59,102 bases of DNA from positions 4,644,353 to 4,703,454 of the forward strand of contig NZ_CP025025.1 in assembly GCF_002874535.1 (NCBI RefSeq). Direction: 5' to 3'. Below the pieces are notes generated by a model. It was not told where the DNA came from, searched no databases, and was given only the letters and a program-made list of their open reading frames with translations. Position 1 is the first letter of the stretch. Each line of letters opens with the position of its first letter. A program made the position numbers and the translations under genes. Positions 7,480 through 16,363 of this stretch are shown here, in pieces. The DNA is from Mesobacillus jeotgali. GTDB taxonomy: Bacteria; Bacillota; Bacilli; Bacillales; Cytobacillaceae.

Positions 7480-9282
7480 ATGTGTGGAATCGTTGGATAT
7501 ATTGGAAATAATGACTCGAAAGAGATTTTATTAAAAGGTCTGGAAAAGCTTGAGTACAGAGGGTATGACTCTGCAGGAATCGCAGTCATGAATGAAAAGG
7601 GAGTTCACGTTTTTAAGGAAAAAGGACGTATTGCGGATCTTCGCAATGTAGTGGACAACGGTGTCATGGCGAACGCTGGTATTGGCCATACTCGCTGGGC
7701 GACTCACGGTCCTCCAAGCAAGGTGAACGCTCACCCTCACCAAAGCTCAACAGGCAGACTGACTCTTGTCCACAATGGTGTAATCGAAAACTACGATCTA
7801 TTGAAGCGCCAGTACTTGCAGTATGTCGAATTGAAAAGTGAAACAGATACTGAAATTATCGTCCAGTTAATCGAACTGTTCGTAAAAGAAGGTCTGAGCT
7901 TAGAAGAAGCGTTCCGCAAGACGCTGACACTTTTACATGGTTCATATGCACTTGCCCTTATAGATGAGCAAAACGAAGACACGATTTTTGTGGCGAAAAA
8001 CAAGAGCCCGCTTCTTGTCGGCCTTGGCGATGGCTTCAACGTTGTTGCCAGTGACGCGATGGCAATGATCCAGGTAACAAACCAGTATGTTGAACTGATG
8101 GACAAGGAAATGGTGATTGTCAATAAAGACGAAGTGACAATCATGAACCTTGATGGTGAAGTCATTTCACGCGCTCCTTACACAGCAGAGCTTGATGCAA
8201 GTGATATTGAAAAGGGAACTTACCCTCACTACATGCTCAAGGAAATCGACGAGCAGCCGCTTGTAATGCGCAAAATCATCCAGAACTACCAGGATGGCGA
8301 AGGCGGGCTTGAAATCGACTCTGATATCGTTGCTGCGATGAAGGAAGCAGACCGCATCTACATTATTGCTGCGGGTACTTCTTATCATGCAGGACTTGTC
8401 GGCAAGCAGTTCATCGAAAAATTGGCGAAGATTCCTGTTGAAGTCCACATCTCAAGTGAGTTTGGCTACAATATGCCGCTACTATCTGAAAAGCCATTGT
8501 TCGTCTTCATTTCACAAAGTGGAGAAACTGCGGATAGCCGCCAGGTTCTTGTCCAAGTGAAGGAGATGGGCTTCAAAGCATTGACGATTACGAATGTGCC
8601 TGGTTCAACGCTTTCCCGTGAAGCAGACTATACTCTTCTTCTTCATGCTGGTCCTGAAATTGCGGTTGCTTCAACAAAAGCATACACAGCACAGCTTGCT
8701 GTCCTCGCAATTTTAGCAGAAGTAACAGCTCGCGGAATTGGCCATGAAGTAGACTTTGATCTTGTACAGGAATTAGGAATTGTGGCGACAGCAATGGAAG
8801 CCCTTTGCGACGACAAAGAGGAATTCGAAAGTATCGCGCGTGAATACCTGACTGTGACAAGGAACGCATTCTTCATTGGACGCGGAATTGACTTCTACGT
8901 AGGACTTGAAGGCGCGTTGAAACTGAAGGAAATTTCGTACATCCAGGCTGAAGGCTTTGCAGGCGGAGAATTAAAGCATGGAACAATCGCCTTGATCGAA
9001 GAAGGAACACCAGTTATCGCCCTTGCAACACAAGGCTTTGTCAACTTGAGCATCCGTGGAAACGTCAAAGAAGTCGTTGCCCGCGGAGCAAACCCGTGCA
9101 TCATTTCCATGAGTGGACTGGAAACAGACGAAGACCGCTTCGTCATCCCAGAAGTGCACAGCCTATTAACACCTCTTATCTCAGTAATCCCGCTGCAGTT
9201 AATCTCATACTACGCAGCGCTGCACCGTGACTGTGACGTTGATAAGCCACGTAACCTGGCTAAGTCTGTTACGGTTGAATAA
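7480..9282 (+). CDS. glmS: glutamine--fructose-6-phosphate aminotransferase (isomerizing)
   Basis: First committed step of the hexosamine pathway: fructose-6-P plus glutamine gives glucosamine-6-P plus glutamate. The N-terminal class II glutaminase domain starts MCGIVGYIG, with catalytic Cys2 after Met removal, and has HTRWATHG near residue 70. Two SIS domains follow (SGETADS and STKAYTAQ phosphate-binding motifs), and the conserved [13 protein letters not shown] forms the C-terminus. It is 600 aa, full length. The AGGAGG spacing is ideal. Regulation by the upstream ribozyme is direct from the sequence match. Confidence 0.98.
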   Translation: MCGIVGYIGNNDSKEILLKGLEKLEYRGYDSAGIAVMNEKGVHVFKEKGRIADLRNVVDNGVMANAGIGHTRWATHGPPSKVNAHPHQSSTGRLTLVHNGVIENYDLLKRQYLQYVELKSETDTEIIVQLIELFVKEGLSLEEAFRKTLTLLHGSYALALIDEQNEDTIFVAKNKSPLLVGLGDGFNVVASDAMAMIQVTNQYVELMDKEMVIVNKDEVTIMNLDGEVISRAPYTAELDASDIEKGTYPHYMLKEIDEQPLVMRKIIQNYQDGEGGLEIDSDIVAAMKEADRIYIIAAGTSYHAGLVGKQFIEKLAKIPVEVHISSEFGYNMPLLSEKPLFVFISQSGETADSRQVLVQVKEMGFKALTITNVPGSTLSREADYTLLLHAGPEIAVASTKAYTAQLAVLAILAEVTARGIGHEVDFDLVQELGIVATAMEALCDDKEEFESIAREYLTVTRNAFFIGRGIDFYVGLEGALKLKEISYIQAEGFAGGELKHGTIALIEEGTPVIALATQGFVNLSIRGNVKEVVARGANPCIISMSGLETDEDRFVIPEVHSLLTPLISVIPLQLISYYAALHRDCDVDKPRNLAKSVTVE

Positions 9283-9304
9283 AATATTTTAAAACTCCAG
9301 AAGG

Positions 9305-9344
9305 GTCGGGATCGTACTTGGTACGATTCTCGATCCTTTTTTTA
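9305..9344 (+). terminator. terminator after glmS
   Basis: GGGATCG .. CGATCC stem with a further internal GTAC-containing hairpin and a run of seven T. Confidence 0.75.
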
Positions 9345-9444
9345 TAGCGCCTTGATTTAGGCTTTTCCAACCTGTCCAATCATAAATTATCTATAGAGAG
9401 AGACAATAACTCTGTATGTAATGTGTTTTTACGGAGGTATTGGG

Positions 9445-10308
9445 ATGGAAATAGATCAGCAAATGAACTACGGAAGTGATTATAAATATATTCCTGCTAC
9501 TTCTATAGGCAGCGGTGTGGGTATGGATATTTTACCGGACCTATTTAATTATACTGTCCAGATAGTCAATATTCATTTGGTTGGAAATCATGAAACAAAG
9601 GATTTTGTTCTAGTCGATGCAGGAATGCCTGAATCAGCGGAAGAGATTATTTCTGTGACAGAAGAGCGTTTTGGAACAAACAGCCGTCCAAAAGCGATTG
9701 TTTTAACACATGGTCATTTTGATCATGTTGGAGCGATTATCGAATTGGTGGAGCATTGGGGAATTCCAGTTTATGCACATGAACTGGAGATACCTTATTT
9801 GACCGGGCAAAAGAGTTATCCTGAACCAGACTCAACCGTTGAAGGTGGCTTGGTAGCAAAGTTGTCGCCTCTTTTCCCAAACGAACCAATCAACCTGGAG
9901 AATCATGTAGAAAAACTTCCTTCTGACGGAAGTATTCCCCATATGCCAGAATTCAAGTGGATACACACACCAGGGCATACGCCAGGCCATGTTTCTTTAT
10001 TTAGAGAAAGAGATCGAGCTCTAATCGTGGGGGATGCATTTGTGACTGTTAAACAGGAGTCACTGTATAAAGTTTTAACACAGGAACAGGAAATAAGCGG
10101 CCCCCCAAGGTACCTGACTCCAGATTGGAAATCCGCTAAGGAATCAGTCATTAAGCTAGAGGCCTTGAAACCAGCAGTTGCCGTGACAGGGCATGGAATA
10201 CCGATGTCTGGTGAATTATTGTCAAACAGCCTGGAAAAGCTGGTACGGGAATTTGACAGTATTGCGATACCGGACTATGGGAAGTACGTGGATAAGGGTG
10301 GACACTAG
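9445..10308 (+). CDS. MBL-fold metallo-hydrolase
   Basis: A 287-aa metallo-beta-lactamase-fold protein. The motif THGHFDHVG (HxHxDH) and the later HTPGHTPGH and VGDAF motifs give the usual binuclear metal ligands. ATG 9445 is chosen over a 9421 ATG because GGAGGT lies seven bases upstream. It resembles the YflN-like group of cytosolic MBL hydrolases with no signal peptide. Substrate cannot be predicted; the family includes lactonases, glyoxalase II and thioesterases. It is monocistronic, with terminators on both sides. Confidence 0.85.
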   Translation: MEIDQQMNYGSDYKYIPATSIGSGVGMDILPDLFNYTVQIVNIHLVGNHETKDFVLVDAGMPESAEEIISVTEERFGTNSRPKAIVLTHGHFDHVGAIIELVEHWGIPVYAHELEIPYLTGQKSYPEPDSTVEGGLVAKLSPLFPNEPINLENHVEKLPSDGSIPHMPEFKWIHTPGHTPGHVSLFRERDRALIVGDAFVTVKQESLYKVLTQEQEISGPPRYLTPDWKSAKESVIKLEALKPAVAVTGHGIPMSGELLSNSLEKLVREFDSIAIPDYGKYVDKGGH

Positions 10309-10325
10309 ACCGTTTATTATTGAGT

Positions 10326-10358
10326 CCGAAGGCATTTGTATGCCTTCGGTTATTTTTT
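10326..10358 (+). terminator. terminator after MBL hydrolase
   Basis: CCGAAGGCA / TGCCTTCGG stem followed by a T-rich run (GTTATTTTTT). Confidence 0.85.
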
Positions 10359-10409
10359 GGAAAATTATAGGATGAAACATAGATATATCTATAATTTAAA
10401 TCGAGGTCA

Positions 10410-10840
10410 TAATAACCTAAAAGGGCTATGTACCCGAACAGGTGTGTGAGCCAAGTAAAAGGTCACATAGAAAAGGTCTATGTGACCGAAAAGGGGTGTA
10501 AGCCAAGTAAAAGGTCACATAGAAAAAGTCTATGTGCCCGAACAGGTGTGTGAGCCACATAAAAGGTGTGTGATCCAAGTAAAAGGTCACATAGAAAAGT
10601 TCTATGTGCCCGAACTGGAGTGTAAGCCACATAAAAGGTCACATAGAAAAGGTCTATGTGACCAAACAGGTGTGTGAGCCACATAAAAGGTCACATAGAA
10701 AGATCCTATATGCCCGAACTGGAGTGTAAGCCACACAAAAGGTAACATAGAAAGATTCTATATGCCCGAACTGGAGTGTGAGCCAAGTAAAAGGTCACAT
10801 AGAAAAATTCTAGGTCCCGAAATAAGAAGGAAATGCCAAA
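10410..10840. repeat. 52-bp tandem repeat array C (about 8 units)
   Basis: The motif GGTCAC (or a one-base variant) recurs at 10461, 10513, 10565, 10585, 10637, 10689, 10741 and 10793: an exact 52 bp period except for one unit cut to 20 bp at 10565. The first full unit has perfect arms GGTCACATAGA / TCTATGTGACC around a 5-nt loop. Linkers read GAACAGGTGTGTGAGCCACAT or similar. It lies between two convergent genes, just past a terminator. The inverted repeat is the same family as array D (32.04-32.83 kb). Confidence 0.92.
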
Positions 10841-10906
10841 AAAGGTCTAGAAAAAAGGTATAGCTCCAAAAATAATTAGCCGGATAACTTAGATGATACA
10901 GATGTA

Positions 10907-11821
10907 CTACTCAAAAAACTGGTGTCTATTGGTACCAACGGCATTGAAGTTATTTTTTAAAATGTGCCTGATAATCTTTCGTGACAGTACTCCATTACAC
11001 CAATCATACACCAAAGCTGTAGTTAACTTCCTCTCCGGAAAAAGTAACCTAATTTCCTCGATACTTCGCATCACGGCGGTATCGATCTTTTCATGTGTTC
11101 CGCAGTGGCTGCACACGAATTCCTTTTTTTCGATTGTATCCATGAGCTGATGACATTCTTCACACATAAGCCCTTTCTTCAATTGTTCATATTCGTAATG
11201 TGGCAATCGCTTATAAGGGGAGTCGGTTTGGTGCAATTGTAAAAGCTTCTCTGCAATTTTTCTATGAAGATTTGTTAGTTTGGAATGTTTCTTGTTTAGA
11301 TTTTTCATATAACGATTTAACTGGCTCGGGAATATAATGGGTGCATCTTTGGGGGACTGGTATAGAGTAAATTCAGGGTTTATGAAGACGACGGAGGATT
11401 CAATCACAAGGCGAAAGCCTAAGCTTTCAAATAGTTGTCGAAGCAGGGAGATACACCGTTTTAATTGAAGTAGGGGATCTTTGATTTCACTTCCGTTGAT
11501 TTTTTTGAGGCGTTCACCTTCGTAGTAGTAGTCACCTGCGTAGTACTTAACTTCGAACACTAGGAATGCATCTTGAATAATGACAAGAGAATCAATCTGG
11601 AAGGTTGTGCCTCCTACTTCTAGGAGCAGGTCATTCAGTATCAGATGTTCTATTTCAAGGCTTTCCAGCCATATGTCGAACTTGATTTCTCCTTCAAATC
11701 CTTTCCTGAGACTATAGTGCCGTTGTTTCTCTTGCTCACTAAATTCCATCCGAGGTGCTAACCAATCCAACATTTTCAACTCATCTGGTTTGTTTCGATT
11801 TTTTAATATCATACTCCACAT
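10907..11821 (-). CDS. NERD domain-containing protein
   Basis: A 304-aa protein with an N-terminal nuclease-related domain (NERD, about residues 35-150): FEGEIKFDIWLESL, then LQIDSLVI-type strand and VFEVKYYAG, the last resembling the restriction-endonuclease-like D..ExK core (IDSLVI / FEVKYY). A C-terminal CxxC..CxxC zinc ribbon follows (CEECHQL and CSHCGTH, about residues 225-255). ATG 11821 has GGAGG seven bases upstream. The NERD family is uncharacterised biochemically; nuclease activity is only inferred. It is convergent with the MBL gene across array C. Confidence 0.8.
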   Translation of the reverse strand: MWSMILKNRNKPDELKMLDWLAPRMEFSEQEKQRHYSLRKGFEGEIKFDIWLESLEIEHLILNDLLLEVGGTTFQIDSLVIIQDAFLVFEVKYYAGDYYYEGERLKKINGSEIKDPLLQLKRCISLLRQLFESLGFRLVIESSVVFINPEFTLYQSPKDAPIIFPSQLNRYMKNLNKKHSKLTNLHRKIAEKLLQLHQTDSPYKRLPHYEYEQLKKGLMCEECHQLMDTIEKKEFVCSHCGTHEKIDTAVMRSIEEIRLLFPERKLTTALVYDWCNGVLSRKIIRHILKNNFNAVGTNRHQFFE

Positions 11822-11877
11822 CCTTTCTCCTCCATTCTTAAACAAAAGAGAATAAATAGCCAGTGAACATTTTAAGG

Positions 11878-11911
11878 CAAAAAAACCTGCCGATTCGTCG
11901 ACCGGCAGGTT
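11878..11911 (-). terminator. terminator of the CocE-type hydrolase gene
   Basis: On the minus strand AACCTGCCG / CGGCAGGTT stem followed by a run of seven T. It lies about 110 bp past the hydrolase stop codon. Confidence 0.8.
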
Positions 11912-12045
11912 AATCTAAAAATGAATTTTCCACTACTAGCAATCTAATTTCAAATTGAAGTTTCTACCATGGACTGTCTAATCTAAAAATAAGATTTCAC
12001 CACCAGGCTAACTCAAAAATCATTCCTCCACCACCGCCAGTACAA
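11911..12045 (-). repeat. three diverged direct repeats covering the 3' end of the CocE-type gene
   Basis: Read on the minus strand, the end of the gene (GCGGTGGTGGAGGAATGATTT then GAGTTAG) recurs as CCTGGTGGTGAAATC-TTATTTTTAGATTAG and again as GCTAGTAGTGGAAAATTC-ATTTTTAGATTAA, each about 45-60 bp apart. The pattern looks like old tandem duplication of the gene end. Confidence 0.5.
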
Positions 12046-13810
12046 TCGATGACGGATATTTAGAGTTAGACAAAATCGTTGCCATCCCACCGAGCTGATT
12101 GAGCAGCTGCGGTGCTGGCGACATCGAGTGCGGGAAGTCGCTTGGCCCGATGGCGACGCGGAGTCTGTGGCCTTCTTTAATGACGAAGTTGCTCGGGAAG
12201 ATCTCGACGTCCAGCTCCATAACCTCATATGGCTTCACTTCCTTCACTGCAGCCCTCGTAAATGGGTGCCATGGCTGAATGTTCTCTCCATCTAGGAAGC
12301 GGCTCTTGCTTTCGTCGACTGCCCGGTGCGAAGCGGCAAGCCATCCAGCGGTAATCTCGCGGGAAGTCCCGTCCGGCGCGACATCTGTTACTCGGACAGA
12401 CAGAACTAGTTCACGGGCCGTTGTTTTGGCAAAAATCTTAGCGGCGATCGGCCCGGAAACACGCAGGTCTGTATTCACTGGTACTGTCGTATAGGTGAGC
12501 TCGCCCAATTCTGTCAGTCGATTATCCTTCGTACATGGCAGGGCATCCGGAATTCCGGCCATCCACTGATTCGTGCTGCCTGAGCAGACGCCATTCAGCG
12601 GCTGCTGGAGCATAGTGCGCGACGGCTCTAAAGAGGAAGGAGTCTCCTTCGTCAACTGATTCCCGCTTCGGAGGTAGTACTTTTCAGCTACTGCCTCCTG
12701 ATGCGGCCAGCCTGGCTGGACCTCGAATCGATCCTCCCCCAGCACATATTGTGTGACATCAGGGATTTTATTGATGTTTGTGTTGATTCCCATCAAATAC
12801 TGGTCGAACCATCGTAACGCCAGCTGGTCAAGGGCAGGGACATTGTCGGCAGGCAAGCCACTGCCATAGTTGCCATGCGTCCAGTTTCCCATCAGCAGCT
12901 TTGTCTGTACGCCGTTCGCTTTTAATTTTTCATAAAGAAGCGGAGTGCCTCGCTGAAAAAGGTCGTGGAGTCCGCCGGTGAAAAATGCAGGAACTTCAAT
13001 TTGATCGGCAACTGCCAGTGGGGAGCGCAGCTGTGCGGCTGGTCCATCATAGGCGAAGTCGCCACCTGTAATCGCAGAGCTCAGAGTGCTGACTGGAAAG
13101 CCGAGCACTTGCCCAGTGTGGCTTAACAGCACTGTCGTTCCCATGATTGGTTCTGACAGTGTGTAGGAAGGTGGGAGCAGGCCGCTGCCAGTCACAAGTC
13201 CGAGCCAGAGCGGGATGAATCCGGTATTTACCATTCCCCCGGACATGAGAATGTCGCGGTACATGTCACCCATCGGTACGATCGGAAAAATAGCTTCCAG
13301 TCCATCAGGTTGCTGGGCTGCGGTTAAAAGCTGGTTGATGGCCCGGTAAGAGGAGCCGTATAAACCAACCTTGCCATTGCTCCACGGCTGGCTTGCTGCC
13401 CATTCGACAAGCTCCTTGCCATCGCGTTGTTCTGCTTCGCCGAATGAATCCCATGCCCCCTGTGATGCGCCCGTTCCACGTACATCGACTATCACATGGG
13501 CATAGCCGCGCTTAATAAAATACTCATTAAGATTCTCGGTGCTGCTTACGTTTTTATTATAAGGTGTTTGTGTGAGGATGACAGGGAACGGTCCGTCTCC
13601 ATCTGGCAGGTGAATATCCGCCGCAAGAATAATGCCATCCCTCATCGTGACGAAAACATCTTTTTTCGTAGTATAGCTTGAATACTGTTCTGGGCGGTCA
13701 TAGATCGTGTCCTCCCAATCTTGATCTGCGGCAGAAGCCTGGGAAGTACCTAGCCCCTGGAACAGGCTGAAGATGAGTAAAAAAGCAAGTGAAATATGGA
13801 AGAATTTCAT
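12020..13810 (-). CDS. secreted CocE/NonD family hydrolase (X-Pro dipeptidyl-peptidase S15 type)
   Basis: A 596-aa exported alpha/beta-hydrolase. It has a signal peptide (MKFFHISLAFLLIFSLFQGL..ASA, cleavage after about residue 28), an S15 catalytic domain with the RDGI..AADI start, RGTGAS and nucleophile GLYGSSYRA, the late GNWTHGNYG region carrying the probable catalytic His, and a C-terminal jelly-roll domain (KEVKPYEVMELDVEIFP). AGGAGG is seven bases before ATG 13810. Family members cleave acyl esters, beta-lactam side chains or X-Pro peptides; which applies here is unknown. Likely role: extracellular ester or peptide scavenging. Confidence 0.85.
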   Translation of the reverse strand: MKFFHISLAFLLIFSLFQGLGTSQASAADQDWEDTIYDRPEQYSSYTTKKDVFVTMRDGIILAADIHLPDGDGPFPVILTQTPYNKNVSSTENLNEYFIKRGYAHVIVDVRGTGASQGAWDSFGEAEQRDGKELVEWAASQPWSNGKVGLYGSSYRAINQLLTAAQQPDGLEAIFPIVPMGDMYRDILMSGGMVNTGFIPLWLGLVTGSGLLPPSYTLSEPIMGTTVLLSHTGQVLGFPVSTLSSAITGGDFAYDGPAAQLRSPLAVADQIEVPAFFTGGLHDLFQRGTPLLYEKLKANGVQTKLLMGNWTHGNYGSGLPADNVPALDQLALRWFDQYLMGINTNINKIPDVTQYVLGEDRFEVQPGWPHQEAVAEKYYLRSGNQLTKETPSSLEPSRTMLQQPLNGVCSGSTNQWMAGIPDALPCTKDNRLTELGELTYTTVPVNTDLRVSGPIAAKIFAKTTARELVLSVRVTDVAPDGTSREITAGWLAASHRAVDESKSRFLDGENIQPWHPFTRAAVKEVKPYEVMELDVEIFPSNFVIKEGHRLRVAIGPSDFPHSMSPAPQLLNQLGGMATILSNSKYPSSIVLAVVEE

Positions 13811-13901
13811 CAGCAAGCCTCCTGTAAGGATTTTAATTTAATCTTACCGAAAATCACCAGGATACTTATATACGATAAATGTCGGGTTCCTAGAATCACA
13901 A

Positions 13902-13936
13902 AATAAAACAGTGTGTTCCGCGAGGGAATCACACTG
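13902..13936 (-). terminator. terminator of the M14 carboxypeptidase gene
   Basis: CAGTGTG / CACACTG stem on the minus strand followed by TTTTATTTT, ten bases past the stop codon. Confidence 0.75.
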
Positions 13937-13945
13937 CTGCAAGTC

Positions 13946-15010
13946 TTATTCGTCTGCTTCTTCGCTCTGTCTGTTCGTCTGGAAAGGAAGTGTATCCCAG
14001 AAGCTGGTATCCATTGTTTCGATAGAGTCATCAGCAATCGCTCTTACTGTAGCATCCAAAGTGGTGATGGTCTGCTTGATCAGGTAACCATTACTCTTCT
14101 GTCCGAGTGCATAAGACTCGATGAAATGGTCGGACATGCCGCGCATTTCGAATAATAGAGTCGAAATATCGTAACGGACAGCAGCGCCGTTGCGTCCAAT
14201 ATTTTCACCGGTGCCGCCGCGGTACTTGCCGATGTGGCCCCAGCCAGTATCCTCAAGTGCATTGTAAACGACTGCACCAAGCTTCTTGGAGCCTTCAAGC
14301 ACCTCTGGCTTCACATTTTCATTCGTAGGATAAAGGATCGATCCAGAAACGAGTTCACCTTCTGTTTCACTGAGCGTGCCCTGGTGATGAAGGTCGATCA
14401 TGTAATCGATATCATATTTTGCAAAAACATTCTCATGAAGTGCGCGTGCTTCTGGTTCCATCTCGCTCGTCTTTTTGTCATGCTCACGATTCAAATCCAC
14501 ATAGTTTGCGTTATAGCGGGTAAGGTGACGGTCGCCATCAGCGTGGTAATCTTCAAGTGAGAAGCCGACATCGCCCATAGCTCCGTCCGCATTCAGCATC
14601 GGTATTACAAGGATATTCACATTATCAAGTACATCACTGGTTTTACCTGTGCCTAAATGCTTGATGAATTCAAGCGCACCTTCTGTTGTCAGCTGCTCGT
14701 TTCCGTGCTGCTGCGTTAAAAACAGGATGGTGGGATTATCGGGGTTGGAGATGTACTTAGCCATGTGAATATCACGGCCTTTGACGGTCTGGCCGATCAC
14801 TTCCAGCTCCATTGCCTCCTGTTTGGCATTCTGAGTCTTCAGGTAATCTACTAAACTTTCATATGTATGCAAAATCGATGTTTGTACGGAGCCATTTCCG
14901 GCACTCGGTCCATTCCCGACAGCACCTGCAGGCAGGGCCACCGCAGTCACCGCGCCAAGAGCCATCATGCTTGATAAAGAAACCGATAGAACCTTCTTTT
15001 TCAAATTCAT
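13946..15010 (-). CDS. secreted M14 family zinc carboxypeptidase
   Basis: A 354-aa exported metallopeptidase. It has a signal peptide (MNLKKKVLSVSLSSMMALGA..ALPAGA, about 29 aa), then the M14 zinc site: HGNEQ (HxxE) near residue 100, with the third ligand in DLHHQG near residue 210 and the catalytic Glu in LLFEMRGM near residue 290. The second of two close ATGs is chosen (15010) because AGGAGG is seven bases upstream. The class removes C-terminal residues or acts on gamma-D-Glu peptides. It runs in the same direction as the CocE-type gene, separated by a terminator, so both look like secreted scavenging enzymes. Confidence 0.88.
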   Translation of the reverse strand: MNLKKKVLSVSLSSMMALGAVTAVALPAGAVGNGPSAGNGSVQTSILHTYESLVDYLKTQNAKQEAMELEVIGQTVKGRDIHMAKYISNPDNPTILFLTQQHGNEQLTTEGALEFIKHLGTGKTSDVLDNVNILVIPMLNADGAMGDVGFSLEDYHADGDRHLTRYNANYVDLNREHDKKTSEMEPEARALHENVFAKYDIDYMIDLHHQGTLSETEGELVSGSILYPTNENVKPEVLEGSKKLGAVVYNALEDTGWGHIGKYRGGTGENIGRNGAAVRYDISTLLFEMRGMSDHFIESYALGQKSNGYLIKQTITTLDATVRAIADDSIETMDTSFWDTLPFQTNRQSEEADE

Positions 15011-15264
15011 CGTCATTCCTCCTATAAACTAGATTCACCATACATATTACTGAATTTTTAAAAAATATTTAATAGAGTATGGTACCTATTTTTCGGACAA
15101 ATTTCGAGCTTCGAAATAAGTAAAAATGATAGAGTTTAAAAGTGTAAAAACGGGATTTTATAGGCAAAAAGTAATTAGTTAGGATGACTTTGGAGAAATC
15201 GCTGATCACAGATTATAGTCAGTTGGGAAAATAGAGCCTATAACAGCAAATGGTAAAATAGAAT

Positions 15265-15299
15265 CAAAAAAAGCGTGCTCAGCTGTGGCACGCTTTTTA
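15265..15299 (-). terminator. terminator of the small gene at 15.3-15.5 kb
   Basis: GCGTGC / GCACGC stem flanked by A- and T-runs. On the minus strand it ends in seven T, ten bases past the stop of the 57-aa gene. Confidence 0.8.
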
Positions 15300-15308
15300 G
15301 TGGGTTCG

Positions 15309-15482
15309 TTAATTTCTCTCTAGTTCTTCTTCAAAGTAAAATGTACTTGGATATTCTTTCACAGTGTATGAATATCTTTTCATGTTTTTTACGTATTGGG
15401 ATTTCATGATTGTCACTGTTTCGCCGGTTTCCTTGATATTGACCGATTGACCTGTTTTATAAATGTTGCTTGCGCTTTTCAA
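15309..15482 (-). CDS. small conserved hypothetical protein (57 aa, TTG start)
   Basis: Frame reads KSASNIYKTGQSVNIKETGE, then TVTIMKSQYVKNMKRYSYT and VKEYPSTFYFEEELERN. It looks like a folded small beta protein, with a KOW/SH3-like GQSVNIKETGE opening. I recall similar small proteins ending in a PSTFYFEEE-type motif as common in Bacillaceae, without known function. The TTG follows an in-frame stop directly, AAAGGG lies about nine bases before it, and TATAAT sits on the minus strand at 15510-15515. A dedicated terminator follows. It is divergent from the cold-shock gene. Confidence 0.8.
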   Translation of the reverse strand: MKSASNIYKTGQSVNIKETGETVTIMKSQYVKNMKRYSYTVKEYPSTFYFEEELERN

Positions 15483-15603
15483 TTAGCCACGCCCTTTCGT
15501 GTTCTTTTAATTATACCACATTTTCTGGTTCACTTTTATTAATCCATTATGGGCTTTTGTATGATTTTTTATGAAACCCTGTTTTTGGAACATTCCTAAA
15601 TGC

Positions 15604-15632
15604 TTGCACTATCCTTTCGATTCTGTTATTCT
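15604..15632 (+). promoter_or_regulatory. cold-shock gene promoter
   Basis: TTGCAC, 17-bp spacer, TATTCT. It gives a 5' leader of about 115 nt, the long untranslated region typical for csp mRNAs. Confidence 0.65.
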
Positions 15633-15753
15633 TAGGAAGAATTATTTTTGTTCGGTATGCAAGGAAAGAACATGCACTGCTTGATTCGCCTGGATATCAC
15701 TGAGACAAGAATAGTAACAAATTGTGTGGATAGCACACTAGGAGGCAACAAAA

Positions 15754-15954
15754 ATGGAAAACGGTAAAGTAAAATGGTTTAATGCAGAAAAAGGTTTCGG
15801 ATTCATCGAACGTGAAGGTGGAGAAGACGTATTCGTACACTTCTCAGCTATCCAAGGCGAAGGCTTCAAGACTCTTGAAGAAGGCCAAGAAGTTTCTTTC
15901 GACGTTGAGCAAGGCGCTCGTGGACCACAAGCAGCTAACGTTACAAAACTATAA
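15754..15954 (+). CDS. cspD: cold-shock protein
   Basis: A 66-aa single cold-shock domain binding single-stranded RNA and DNA as an RNA chaperone. RNP1 (KGFGFIE) and RNP2 (DVFVHF) motifs are intact, with KVKWFN at the start. The ENGKVKWFN opening, EGGEDVF and terminal KL look most like B. subtilis CspD, while the middle ([15 protein letters not shown]) matches CspB, so the letter is tentative. AGGAGG is upstream. Strong codon bias (many CTTs, GAAs and GCTs used uniformly) fits high expression. Confidence 0.93.
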   Translation: MENGKVKWFNAEKGFGFIEREGGEDVFVHFSAIQGEGFKTLEEGQEVSFDVEQGARGPQAANVTKL

Positions 15955-15974
15955 TAACGGTTTAGCCCATACAA

Positions 15975-16007
15975 ACAAGCTCTGAGTCATCAGAGCTTGT
16001 TTTTTTA
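15975..16007 (+). terminator. terminator after csp
   Basis: AACAAGCTCTGA / TCAGAGCTTGTT stem with loop GTCA, then TTTTTT. Confidence 0.9.
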
Positions 16008-16029
16008 TGCCCATATTCCTTTGGATAAA

Positions 16030-16063
16030 AAAATAAAAAAACCCCACTCCAATTGAGTGGGGT
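16030..16063 (-). terminator. minus-strand terminator serving the 37-aa ORF
   Basis: ACCCCACTC / GAGTGGGGT stem. The plus-strand side lacks a T-run, but on the minus strand seven T and then a further T-rich stretch follow, so it terminates leftward transcription. The only candidate upstream on that strand is the short ORF ending at 16064. Confidence 0.8.
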
Positions 16064-16177
16064 TTAATGCGGTAAAGCAATGGTTGTTCTTATTATAGCA
16101 TAAGTGTTACAGACACTGTAAAAAAAGTTTTTCGGATTACAAACTTTGTTGGTTGACTGCATAACATTTTGCCCCAT
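16064..16177 (-). CDS. candidate 37-aa small protein
   Basis: ATG 16177 is preceded by a textbook Shine-Dalgarno (TAGGAGGGA) six bases upstream. The frame gives MGQNVMQSTNKVCNPK, then NFFYSVCNTYAIIRTTI and ALPH, with two cysteines, and stops one base before a strong minus-strand terminator. I do not recognise the sequence. The gap to the divergent histidine kinase (16178-16363) would hold both promoters. The combination of ribosome binding site and dedicated terminator supports a real gene, but the peptide has no visible domain; an sRNA that carries the ORF is an alternative. Confidence 0.5.
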   Translation of the reverse strand: MGQNVMQSTNKVCNPKNFFYSVCNTYAIIRTTIALPH

Positions 16178-16363
16178 TTAGTTCCCTCCTAAAGATCTGA
16201 GATCAGGAAGTTAACTTCAAAAATACGACAGAAACCTTCGTAATAGACAAAATTATGCAATTTTATCAAAAATATCTGAATTTTCCATTGAAGTATCCAT
16301 ATGGTCAGTAGATAATAATTATGTAGGCATATATTCATATTATGGAGAACTCTGGGGGATACA

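Noticed and set aside
10426-10684. Two short minus-strand frames in array C
   Set aside because: Lie entirely in the tandem repeat, overlap in different frames and have no start signal.
13496-13681. Forward frame antisense to the CocE-type gene
   Set aside because: Shadow of the coding strand with no start signal.
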